Below, piece by piece: positions 9,698 to 17,473 of a stretch of 64,000 nt of DNA. The position numbers and the translations under genes are program-made. The stretch is from Roseimaritima multifibrata. GTDB taxonomy: Bacteria; Planctomycetota; Planctomycetia; Pirellulales; Pirellulaceae. Below the pieces are notes generated by a model, which had not been told where the DNA came from, did not search any database, and worked only from the letters and a program-made list of their open reading frames with translations. How positions within the stretch are numbered: the first letter of the stretch is position 1; each line of letters opens with the position of its first letter. The stretch covers positions 4,712,001 to 4,776,000 of the forward strand of contig NZ_CP036262.1 in the NCBI RefSeq assembly GCF_007741495.1. Direction: 5' to 3'.

Positions 9698-10059
9698 CCG
9701 TGTTCCTAACCGATGGTCTTCAAACCAGTCGATTCTATTCGGGATAAAAAAGGGATGTTTGTCGGTCGATATGCTAATCTGCCAGCCGAAACTCCACCAG
9801 TCGCAGCGCGGGGGGGGCTGAACCTAAGTGGCTGGGAAAAAGCGATTTTAAACGAATTCCCCTGTTCAGCGGGCCTTGAGAAACACCCTCTAATCGTCGG
9901 AACCGGCAAATTCGGCGATCGATCATCGCCAACGTCGCTCAGACCTCTGCAGGATGCACTTTGAAACGGCTAAAAATTGGCGTCGCTGGAGGTTTGGTGT
10001 AGGATAAGGATGCCTGTTTTCGCTTTGATTTAAACAAAAAACTCCTCACGGGGAATCCG
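9698..10059. other. Intergenic, divergent promoter region
   Basis: No gene seen. It must hold promoters for the moxR-like gene (minus) and the propeller protein (plus). A run of eight G residues lies near 9810-9817, and GGGGA at 10051-10055 serves as ribosome binding site for the ATG at 10060. Confidence 0.5.
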
Positions 10060-11646
10060 ATGCCAGTTTCTCTTCACCCTTTCCGCTTTTTCTTGGCGTC
10101 TGGGATCCTCGCGACCGCTTTGCTCAGCATTTCGGATCGGTCTGCGACTGCTGAAGAATTGATGTCCCCGGCAGCCGCCGGACGCGTCGGCATGGTCGAA
10201 GCTTGGCGGCGGCAACTGAGTCTGGTCGGCGGTGCCCAGTCGGCTGTCGATATTCAGCTGTACGTCGACGGGTCGCGAAAACGAACCTTTATTGAAGTTA
10301 GCCGTGAATCGGATGGTCAGACGGAGGTCTTAAATCGGATCGACGTCAACCAACTGGATTCTCTGGGAAAACCGATCGGGCTGAAAGAAGCCCAACGACT
10401 TGCCAGTCTGCAGGTCATGCGTTGGAAGCGGCGAGGCATCGCGGCGACCGCCAAGGAAAACGAAATCCACCAAGTTCGTGTCTACACCCTCGGTAAAGAC
10501 GGCACGGTCGAAGCCCGAGACGCCGAAACCGGTGAACTGATCTGGTTGTCGCGTAACGGAGACCCGATGCTGCCCAACGGATCTTTAGGAATCAACGACG
10601 AATTCGTCACCTTCACCAACGGTTCGATTCTCTACCAGCTGTCGGCCGAATCAGGCAAAACGGTCCGCGAAGTCCGACTGGCAGGAACCCCGCTGCTCGG
10701 TTCCGAATTGGTAGGGAATTACGCCCTGGTCCCAACAACCTCCGGAGGCATTGAAGGGTTCCCGATGTTCGAAACCCTCGACCCACCGTTTGTTGAAATG
10801 GTCGCGGGACGAGCAACAAACGAACCGACCCCGGCCCCCAATTCAACCCGTTGTGCATGGCCGACCGACCAAGATTTCGTGTATGTGATGGAAACCGAAG
10901 GCGAACCGTCGGTCCTGTTCCGTTTTCCGACCGACGGAGTTGTCTCCGCGCGAGTCGCTGCGACGGTCGACGATCGATTCTTTTTCGGGACCGAACATGG
11001 ACACGTCTACGGAATCCAGGCGACTCGATCGGGTGACGTCCTGTGGCGTTTAAGTATCGGACAGCCCATCTACTCACCAGTCTTCACGGCAGGCGATCGG
11101 CTGTTCCTGGCCAGCGCTTATAAAAACCTGTTTAGCATCGAAACCGCCACCGGCGCGCTCCAGTGGGCCAGCCCCGTTTCTCAGATCGATCAAGTGGTCA
11201 GCGCTTCGGAAAACAACATCTATGCTCGGACCAGCGGTTACCGGTTAGCGGTGATCGATGCTCAATCGGGCAGCCGAACCAGTGACCTTTCCAACATCTC
11301 CATGAACCATATCGTCGTCAATCGTCTAACCGATCGGTTGTACTTACTAAGCGGAAGTGGCATGCTACAGTGTCTGCGACCCGTCAACGCCTCTTTGCCG
11401 CAACTGAGGGTAATTCCTGCCCCGCCGGTAAAAGTCGAAGACAAGGACACAGATACCCCGAAAAAACCTGAACCCCCAAAAGGGAACGACCCATTTGCAC
11501 CTGCTGGCGGAGCGGACCCATTTGCTCCAGCCGGTGGAGCCGATCCGTTTGCACCTGCGGGCGGAGTCGATCCGTTCGCCCCCGCAGGCGGAGTCGATCC
11601 ATTTGCTCCTGCGAATGCTGGCAACGATCCCTTTGCCGCCCCTTAA
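10060..11646 (+). CDS. Secreted PQQ-like beta-propeller protein with C-terminal DPFAPAGG repeats
   Basis: 528 residues. Signal peptide at the N-terminus (FFLASGILATALLSI, cleavage near SATA-EE). The body shows repeated outer-strand motifs of PQQ-type propellers: V-x-A-R-D-A-E-T-G-E-L-I-W, L-S-A-E-S-G-K-T-V, G-I-Q-A-T-R-S-G-D-V-L-W-R, I-E-T-A-T-G-A-L-Q-W-A. No enzyme residues for PQQ binding are evident, so a BamB-like or scaffold role is as likely as a dehydrogenase. The last ~50 residues are a Lys/Pro linker followed by about six copies of DPFAPAGG(A/V), encoded by an imperfect 27-bp tandem repeat that could change in copy number. An unknown gene follows 19 bp downstream, likely in the same operon. 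Confidence 0.83.
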   Translation: MPVSLHPFRFFLASGILATALLSISDRSATAEELMSPAAAGRVGMVEAWRRQLSLVGGAQSAVDIQLYVDGSRKRTFIEVSRESDGQTEVLNRIDVNQLDSLGKPIGLKEAQRLASLQVMRWKRRGIAATAKENEIHQVRVYTLGKDGTVEARDAETGELIWLSRNGDPMLPNGSLGINDEFVTFTNGSILYQLSAESGKTVREVRLAGTPLLGSELVGNYALVPTTSGGIEGFPMFETLDPPFVEMVAGRATNEPTPAPNSTRCAWPTDQDFVYVMETEGEPSVLFRFPTDGVVSARVAATVDDRFFFGTEHGHVYGIQATRSGDVLWRLSIGQPIYSPVFTAGDRLFLASAYKNLFSIETATGALQWASPVSQIDQVVSASENNIYARTSGYRLAVIDAQSGSRTSDLSNISMNHIVVNRLTDRLYLLSGSGMLQCLRPVNASLPQLRVIPAPPVKVEDKDTDTPKKPEPPKGNDPFAPAGGADPFAPAGGADPFAPAGGVDPFAPAGGVDPFAPANAGNDPFAAP

Positions 11647-11665
11647 CGATTGGTAGTGCGACGCG

Positions 11666-12835
11666 ATGACGACTCAGGCGAGTGATGTTTTTCAGCAGTT
11701 AGAAGCCCAAACAAGTGATCCAGCGACGATGTTGGAATCCTTGGTGGCTCATTACCGCCGCGAGCGAAAGCCGCTGGAGTTATTCGAAGCCCTCAAAATG
11801 CAGGTCCGCCATCGCTTGGGCCTGCCGGTTGTTCAAGGCGAATCGGAAACAGCGACCCCCGAAGAAGTCGATCGTCAGATGGAATTAGGCTTGGTCGCCG
11901 CCTGTGAAGAAGTCGGCACCATGATGTTGCAGGACGGAAACGTCCGCGAAGGCTGGATGTACATGCGGCCAACCGGCAACACTGCCAAGGCAGCCGAGTG
12001 CATCGCCAAGCTGGAAGTGACAGACGAAAACGCCGACGACATCGTGGAAGTCCTGCTTCATGAAGGGGTCGATGTCCCTCGCGGCTTCCAGATCATTCTT
12101 GATCGCCAAGGAACCTGCAACAGCATCACGACGTTCGATCAGGCGATCATTGCGATGCCGAAACCAGCCCGCCAAGCGGCCGCGGGGATTCTCCTGGATC
12201 ATGTTTACAACGAACTATGCGATGCGGTCCGGACCGACATTGCCAACCGCTCCGCTCCGGCAGGTCCCGACGACGACTTGGTCACCATGCTGGAAGGTCG
12301 CGACTTCCTTTTCGAAGGGGGCGCGTATCACCTCGATACCAGTCACTTGGCAAGCACCGTCCGCTTCGCTCGCGTTCTGAACGATCCCGCCCAGATTCGA
12401 AAAGCATGGGAATTAACGCAGTATGGACGACGCTTAAGTCACCAACTGCAATACCCCGGCGACGAACCCTTTGTCGACTTATACCCAGCCCACGCAACCT
12501 TTTTCGGGATTTTGATGGGGGAACGTGTCGACAGTTCGTTGGCCGTTTTCCAGCGTAAGGCTCGAGCCATCAACGTCGCCGAACAGGGAACCGAGCCGAT
12601 CGAAGTGTACGTTGACCTACTGGATCGAATCGGACGTCCCGGCGAAGCCTTGCAGGCCGCCATCGACCTCGTCCCCGAAGAAGTCCCCTCCGCCCGCTTG
12701 GTCCCACTTCTACTCGACCTCGCTCAGCGTGCCGATCAATTCGAACCGGTCCTGGAGTACTGTCGAAAGAAAGAGGACGCACTAGGGTACGCAGCGGCCA
12801 AAACGATCGCCGCGAGCCAGCAAAGCGAAGCGTAG
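11666..12835 (+). CDS. Conserved cytoplasmic protein of unknown function, likely helical repeat
   Basis: 389 residues, no signal peptide or membrane segment. Predominantly helical composition with TPR/HEAT-like pairing (for example LESLVAHYRRERKPLELFEALKMQVRHRLG near the start and LLDRIGRPGEALQAAIDLVPEEVPSARLVPLLLDLAQRADQF near the end). I do not recognise a named family. It follows the propeller gene by 19 bp in the same direction and is probably co-transcribed with it. GC content and codon use resemble the neighbours, so it looks like a resident gene. Confidence 0.75.
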   Translation: MTTQASDVFQQLEAQTSDPATMLESLVAHYRRERKPLELFEALKMQVRHRLGLPVVQGESETATPEEVDRQMELGLVAACEEVGTMMLQDGNVREGWMYMRPTGNTAKAAECIAKLEVTDENADDIVEVLLHEGVDVPRGFQIILDRQGTCNSITTFDQAIIAMPKPARQAAAGILLDHVYNELCDAVRTDIANRSAPAGPDDDLVTMLEGRDFLFEGGAYHLDTSHLASTVRFARVLNDPAQIRKAWELTQYGRRLSHQLQYPGDEPFVDLYPAHATFFGILMGERVDSSLAVFQRKARAINVAEQGTEPIEVYVDLLDRIGRPGEALQAAIDLVPEEVPSARLVPLLLDLAQRADQFEPVLEYCRKKEDALGYAAAKTIAASQQSEA

Positions 12836-12885
12836 CAGCAAATGAATCGCAGCGGTTCCGGGGTTTTCACCGATACGCTTACTTT

Positions 12886-13170
12886 CTTAGCGGAACGGCG
12901 CGAGCCGTCCGGCAACCGCATCGAAAACGCAATGCATTGGCCGGTCGGTTTGCGCCGATCCGCTAAGAAAATCGCCCGCAGATCGCATTGAGTGCGAGCC
13001 GTCCGGCAATCGCATGGAAAGCACAACGCATTGGCCGGTCGGCTCGCGCCGATCCGCTAAGAAAATCGCCCGCAGATCGCATTGAGCGCGAGCCGTCCGG
13101 CAACCGCATCGAAAACGCAATGCATTGGCCGGTCGGCTTGCGCCGATCCGCTAAGAAAATCGTCCGCAGA
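12886..13170. repeat. Three tandem ~94-bp units of paired REP-like hairpins
   Basis: The motif GCGAGCCGTCCGGC recurs at 12901, 12995 and 13089, a 94-bp period. Each unit contains a forward hairpin (CTTAGCGGAACGGC-GCGA-GCCGTCCGG) and, about 50 bp later, the same element inverted (CCGGTCGG-nnnn-GCCGATCCGCTAAG), giving a bipartite palindrome like BIME elements. The hairpin loop is a GNRA tetraloop (GCGA or GCAA). Related single elements occur near 20080, 51803-52039, 52147, 62989 and 63951. Short open frames crossing this block are repeat artefacts. Confidence 0.85.
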
Positions 13171-13211
13171 TGCCAAAGTAGATGGCACTGGGCCTCTTCC
13201 CCCGAAACTAC

Positions 13212-14411
13212 CTAAAGAAGTTCGGTGGCTGGTTGAGCGGCCAGCTTCTTGATCTTGGGGCGTCGCGCACGTCTGGCTCGCGCCGGCACGAGGTCTCGCA
13301 TCGATTCCAGCCGCCCGAAGCACAGCAACCGGTCTCCCGCTTGCAGGTCACGCGAGGGTTTGGGATTGGGGATCACGGTGGTGCCTCGGTTCAATGTCAA
13401 CACATTGACGTCCCGTTCCCGCAGTCCACTTTCCAAGATAGTTCGTCCAACGTATTCCGACCCTTCCGGGATATGCAGTTCGGTCACTCCATACCCTCGA
13501 CTGACCGTCAATCGTTGGCGAACATCCAGTTCGGGGAAATCAACCTGAGCGGCGATGTAATCGACGATCGCTCCGGCGACATCCAGTTTCGTAGCCGTTT
13601 CAATTCCTTCCAATCCTGGCGAAGAATTGACTTCCATCAACTGCGGACCGTCCGCCCCCTCCAACATGTCGACTCCCGCGACGCGGAGGCCCATGATCTG
13701 GGCAGCACGCACGGCTGTTTCGCGGTAGGTGTCGTCCAGCTCTACCAGTTCGGTTCGACCACCACGATGAACGTTGCTGCGGAATTCACTTCCTTGAGCG
13801 ACGCGGCGCATCGCGGCCACGACTTGATCGCCAACAACCAACGCCCGGACATCACGCCCTTTGCTTTCTGCAACAAATTTCTGCAGCAACACGTTCTGAC
13901 GCGTGCTCTGCAAGGTTTCAATGATCGATTCAGCGGTCTTTTCCGTTTCCGCCAAAATGACTCCAACCCCTTGAGTCCCTTCCAGCAATTTAATAATGAC
14001 CGGGGCTCCACCGACTCGCTCGATCGCGGGCAATACATCGCGGCGATCTTTCACAAAGGTTGTTGCGGGGATCCCGATGTGATGCCGAGCCAAAATCTGC
14101 ATGCTCCGCAATTTGTCTCGGCTGTTAGAAATTCCGATCGAACCATTCGCGGTAAAGACATCCATTTGTTCGAATTGACGAACAACGGCCGTTCCGAAAT
14201 AGGTAATCGATGCACCGATTCGAGGCAGAACTGCATCGTAATCGCTCAATCGTTTACTACGGAAGAAAAGATCGGGTTCACCTTTCTGTAAATCGATCGA
14301 AAACTTTAACGTATCCAGAACGCGGACTTTATGCCCACGCGTTAAAGCCGCCTCTCGCAGTCGCCGTGTGCTATAGCATTGAGAAGAGCGAGAAAGAATT
14401 GCCAGTTTCAT
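13212..14411 (-). CDS. rimK: RimK-family ATP-grasp ligase with fused C-terminal TrkA_C domain
   Basis: 399 residues. Residues 1-290 are a RimK (ribosomal protein S6 glutamate ligase) chain: MKLAILSRSSQCYSTRRLREA at the N-terminus, the ATP-grasp lysine segment VIIKLLEGTQGVGV (~138-151), the Mg/ATP acid segment GVDMLEG and the terminal EVNSSPGLEGIE (260-271). The usual family protein stops soon after. Here residues ~307-375 add a TrkA_C (RCK_C) domain (VTELHIPEGSEYVGRTI, DRLLCFGR), the module that binds ligands and regulates K+ channels. The gene follows a RimB-like gene by 30 bp on the same strand, a known rim arrangement. RimK enzymes add C-terminal glutamates to S6 or to small molecules; the true acceptor here is not known. 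Confidence 0.9.
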   Translation of the reverse strand: MKLAILSRSSQCYSTRRLREAALTRGHKVRVLDTLKFSIDLQKGEPDLFFRSKRLSDYDAVLPRIGASITYFGTAVVRQFEQMDVFTANGSIGISNSRDKLRSMQILARHHIGIPATTFVKDRRDVLPAIERVGGAPVIIKLLEGTQGVGVILAETEKTAESIIETLQSTRQNVLLQKFVAESKGRDVRALVVGDQVVAAMRRVAQGSEFRSNVHRGGRTELVELDDTYRETAVRAAQIMGLRVAGVDMLEGADGPQLMEVNSSPGLEGIETATKLDVAGAIVDYIAAQVDFPELDVRQRLTVSRGYGVTELHIPEGSEYVGRTILESGLRERDVNVLTLNRGTTVIPNPKPSRDLQAGDRLLCFGRLESMRDLVPARARRARRPKIKKLAAQPATELL

Positions 14412-14441
14412 GTGTTGGCTTTGGTAGAGGGTGTCAACGGA

Positions 14442-14924
14442 CTAGGACGGCGTCTGTTTAGGGATTTGCGGAGTCCCTTGCAAGTAGGACTTACCAGGAT
14501 CGATTACAAATCGTTTCCGCATCGCTTGCCGCCCGAGCAGCATTCGGAATCCCATTGCATCACGATCGGCAAGTGTCAGTTCCAGAATCCAGCGAGTTTC
14601 CCCAATGACCATTGGAGTGAGCACCACGGGGCGGACCGTCTCGTGCCCGTTGCTACTTCGTACCCGCCTAAATTCATGGACGGGCATCTCCACTCGCTTG
14701 GTGTCTTTGGTGTTCTCTTGATGAGGATGAATCGAGAAGGCAACCCAGGTTTGACCATCCTTATCAAAGGTTTTCAAACGGGTTGCGTGGATCGCACTGG
14801 AGCGTGCTCCGGTATCAATTTTCACTTTGATCGGTGGAAGGTCTAATCCTTCCAAAAGGCCCCACTCGCGCCAGCCAATCAGCTGACGTTTAGAAGGGGC
14901 CTTTCTCGTTTTTGCTATTTTCAC
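14442..14924 (-). CDS. RimB-like ATP-dependent zinc protease / retropepsin-like protein
   Basis: About 160 residues from GTG 14924 (AGGA six bases upstream at 14932-14935 range); a longer frame from 14987 would overlap the upstream gene and lacks a good ribosome binding site. It has the PF05618 signature: GWREWGLLEGL, the aspartyl-protease-like VKIDTGARSSAIHA, and the C-terminal GRQAMRKRFVIDPGKSYL. RimB family members are partners of RimK; in Pseudomonas they belong to a rimABK operon that controls S6 glutamylation. The gene lies directly upstream of rimK and downstream of the sugar dehydrogenase gene on the minus strand. Confidence 0.87.
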   Translation of the reverse strand: MKIAKTRKAPSKRQLIGWREWGLLEGLDLPPIKVKIDTGARSSAIHATRLKTFDKDGQTWVAFSIHPHQENTKDTKRVEMPVHEFRRVRSSNGHETVRPVVLTPMVIGETRWILELTLADRDAMGFRMLLGRQAMRKRFVIDPGKSYLQGTPQIPKQTPS

Positions 14925-14955
14925 CACGCATCCTATCGTCGTTACTAAGACAGCA

Positions 14956-16206
14956 TTATTTGGCAGAGAAACGGTAGATACGACCACCGCCCATCATGGT
15001 GCTCATCAAGACTTCACCGTCGTCGGTTTGACCGAACGTGAAAATTTGCAACCGGTCCCAATCAATGGGCCGGTTTGCGACGACTTTCTTGGTCTCTCGA
15101 TCATATTTCAGTCCCCACAACAAACCGGAGATGTAATCGCCATAGAGGTAATAACCATCCAGCTCAGGAACTCGTGATCCACGATAGACCGCACCGCCGG
15201 TGATCGATTTTCCCCAGTTTTCCGTATGGGGATATTCGATCAGGGGTTCAATCAAATCAGCACGTGGAGCGACGCCTTTACCATTTGCATCGAAGCGATG
15301 TCCCCCTTCGCGGAGACTCCAGCCGTAGTTGCCACCTTTGACGATTAGATTGACTTCTTCCCATAGGTTTTGACCAACGTCCGCTGCCCACAGATCCCCG
15401 GTTTTGGGGTCAAATGCCATTCGCCAAATGTTGCGAATGCCATAAGCATAGATTTCCGGCCAAGCGTGTCCGCGGTCGACAAACGGATTGTCCGCGGGAA
15501 TTCCATAGGGACGCCCTTCGGCTTCCGTATCGACATCGATCCGGAGGACCGAACCGAGCAGTTTGCTAAGGTCTTGGCCGCTTCCCAATGGGTCATTTCC
15601 TTTCCCACCGTCCCCCAGGGCTACATACAGGTAACCGTCGGGACCAAACGCCAGCGTGCCACCGTTGTGATTCCAGAACGGCTGCTGGATCGTCATCAGA
15701 ATTTCTTCACTCTGCAGATCCACGGGCCCTGGTTGCCCAGGTTTGGCCGTGAACCGCGAGATAATCGAAACGTGTGGACGGCGACTGGTCGTGTAATAAA
15801 CAAACAGTTCTCCGTTTGTTTTATGGTCTGGATGAAAAGCCAAACCGAGCAGTCCCTCTTCGTTCTCTTTGTCCACATAACGCACGACCGACCGAAGATC
15901 CAGGTACGGAGTCGCTTCCTCTACCTGCTCATCTTTTTGATCGATCGAGTAGATATCGCCCATTTGTGAAGCGATAAATAAACGCCCCGATCCATCCCCA
16001 GCGCCGGTGATCGCCACCGGACGCTCGATCCGCAAATTTGGATAGGCCTCCACCACTTTGATTGGCAGTGGAGAGGTATCCAAGGATTCTGGAGGGGACG
16101 CCAAATTAATGGTCGTCGATCCCTCTTCGCCAAAACACGATACGGACCATGCACAGCCAAGTGCCAAGCTGATCCCACAAAGAAGTAAACGCACCGATGA
16201 AAACAT
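14956..16206 (-). CDS. Secreted PQQ-dependent sugar dehydrogenase-like protein (GSDH fold)
   Basis: 416 residues with a signal peptide (LLLCGISLALGCAWSVSC). The glucose/sorbosone dehydrogenase six-bladed propeller motifs are visible: LRIERPVAITGAGDGSGRLFIASQMGDIYSI, the catalytic-site stretch GLLGLAFHPDHKTNGELFVYYT, WNHNGGTLAFGPDGYLYVALGDGG, YGIRNIWRMAFDP and GDLWAADVGQNLWEEVN. His and Asp positions of the family are kept, so it is likely an active periplasmic aldose oxidase, although HHIP-like non-enzymatic homologues exist. Its stop lies 32 bp upstream of the RimB-like start, so it may head the same transcript. Confidence 0.9.
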   Translation of the reverse strand: MFSSVRLLLCGISLALGCAWSVSCFGEEGSTTINLASPPESLDTSPLPIKVVEAYPNLRIERPVAITGAGDGSGRLFIASQMGDIYSIDQKDEQVEEATPYLDLRSVVRYVDKENEEGLLGLAFHPDHKTNGELFVYYTTSRRPHVSIISRFTAKPGQPGPVDLQSEEILMTIQQPFWNHNGGTLAFGPDGYLYVALGDGGKGNDPLGSGQDLSKLLGSVLRIDVDTEAEGRPYGIPADNPFVDRGHAWPEIYAYGIRNIWRMAFDPKTGDLWAADVGQNLWEEVNLIVKGGNYGWSLREGGHRFDANGKGVAPRADLIEPLIEYPHTENWGKSITGGAVYRGSRVPELDGYYLYGDYISGLLWGLKYDRETKKVVANRPIDWDRLQIFTFGQTDDGEVLMSTMMGGGRIYRFSAK

Positions 16207-16245
16207 TTCAGAACCCTAGGGGATGGAAGCGGAGGAACATCCGAA

Positions 16246-16995
16246 TCAGTCGACAATGTCAAGCAATTCCACGTCGAAGATCAAAGCTTCGTTGGGACCG
16301 ATTGCTGGTTCGCCTCCGGGAGGGGCCGGGGTTCCACGAGCTCCATAAGCGAGGCCTGGATGAATGTAAAGCTGCCATTTATCGCCAACTTTCATTTCCT
16401 TCAAAGCCATTTGCCAGCCTTTGATCACTCCGCCAACTTGGAACTCGGCAGGTGTACCGCGTTCGACCGAGCTGTCGAAGACTTTGCCGTTAACCAACCG
16501 GCCGGTGTAATGAACTCGAACGGTGTTCGCAGCGGTAGGCGATTTGCCATCGCCAGCGTTCAGCGATTTGTACTGAAGACCTTCGGCCAGTTCTTTAACG
16601 CCTTCCTTCTTGGCATTCTCAGCGATGAATAGTTCGCTTTTTTCCAGATTGGTCACGGCAACCGACTGCATTTCTTCGGCCTGTTTTTCCTGACGGCTGC
16701 GGAGGATTCCCTCAATCGCCTGGGCAGTCTGCTGAATTTCTTCGTCGGTTAGCGAAGGGTCCTTTCCGGCCAACGAATCGGCCAAGCCTTGCTTCACAGC
16801 ATCAAGGTCAAAGTCTCCCGTCTGGAAACCTTGGGAGGCCATTTGCTGGCCAATCGAGATTCCTAGAAAGTAGCCAATTCGATCCATTTTTTTTTCGCCT
16901 TCAGCGTCTTGGGCAGAAACAGGAGAGCCGCAGACAGCTGCCAACAGAGCGACCATGCAGACCGAAGTAACTGTCTGCCAGAGATTTAACTTCAT
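16246..16995 (-). CDS. FKBP-type peptidyl-prolyl cis-trans isomerase, secreted (Mip/FkpA-like)
   Basis: About 249 residues from ATG 16995, which begins the signal peptide MKLNLWQTVTSVCMVALLAAV...SAQ; an upstream ATG at 17046 would place 17 residues before it. Residues ~30-130 form the helical FKBP_N dimerisation domain (DRIGYFLGISIGQQMASQGFQ; a SLTDEEIQQTAQAIEG helix), and the C-terminal ~110 residues form the FKBP domain (VRVHYTGRLVNGKVFDSSVERGTPAEFQVGGVIKGWQ; LYIHPGLAYGARG; LIFDVELLDI). It assists folding of exported proteins. A run of nine A residues (minus strand) occurs early in the mature part near 16887-16895 and could be slippage-prone. Confidence 0.93.
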   Translation of the reverse strand: MKLNLWQTVTSVCMVALLAAVCGSPVSAQDAEGEKKMDRIGYFLGISIGQQMASQGFQTGDFDLDAVKQGLADSLAGKDPSLTDEEIQQTAQAIEGILRSRQEKQAEEMQSVAVTNLEKSELFIAENAKKEGVKELAEGLQYKSLNAGDGKSPTAANTVRVHYTGRLVNGKVFDSSVERGTPAEFQVGGVIKGWQMALKEMKVGDKWQLYIHPGLAYGARGTPAPPGGEPAIGPNEALIFDVELLDIVD

Positions 16996-17473
16996 CAATT
17001 GAGTCCTATTCAGGAAGGATTTAAGGCGGGGGAATGGCATTTCCAATTGAAAGACCTTTCAACCGCAATGCTACCTTAGAATAACAGCGATTCAACGTGG
17101 CGAGTAGTCACAAAGCGGCCGCTTGTCCCGCTTCGCCCAGTTATCCCAAAACCTACCGAAACGCCTCGGTTCTACAGGCGACCGGCAAGCCGATCACAAT
17201 CCGGCTTTCGGAGCGTCAGGTCGGCCGCCATTCTCGCCAACTGCCACGTGAAACAGGGCCGAATTCGATGCCGTTTCGCCTCGCATTCCCTGCCCATTGA
17301 CAAGCGAAAAACCAGGGGCCTAGCCGCTTCAGCGTGCAAATCTCCTGCGAATCACAATCCAATGCCGCGACTGGGCGACTTTTTCTCCCGTTTCGTTAGT
17401 GGTGAGCTAGATTTCAGAGTCGCTACGTCCGCGTCGACAATTTATTCTGCCTACAAACGTTTTTGCAAATCGA
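16996..17473. other. Intergenic, divergent promoter region
   Basis: No supported gene. The 5' regions of the FKBP gene (minus) and the Wzz-like gene (plus) lie here. Short frames in the segment have no recognisable content or ribosome binding site. Confidence 0.5.
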
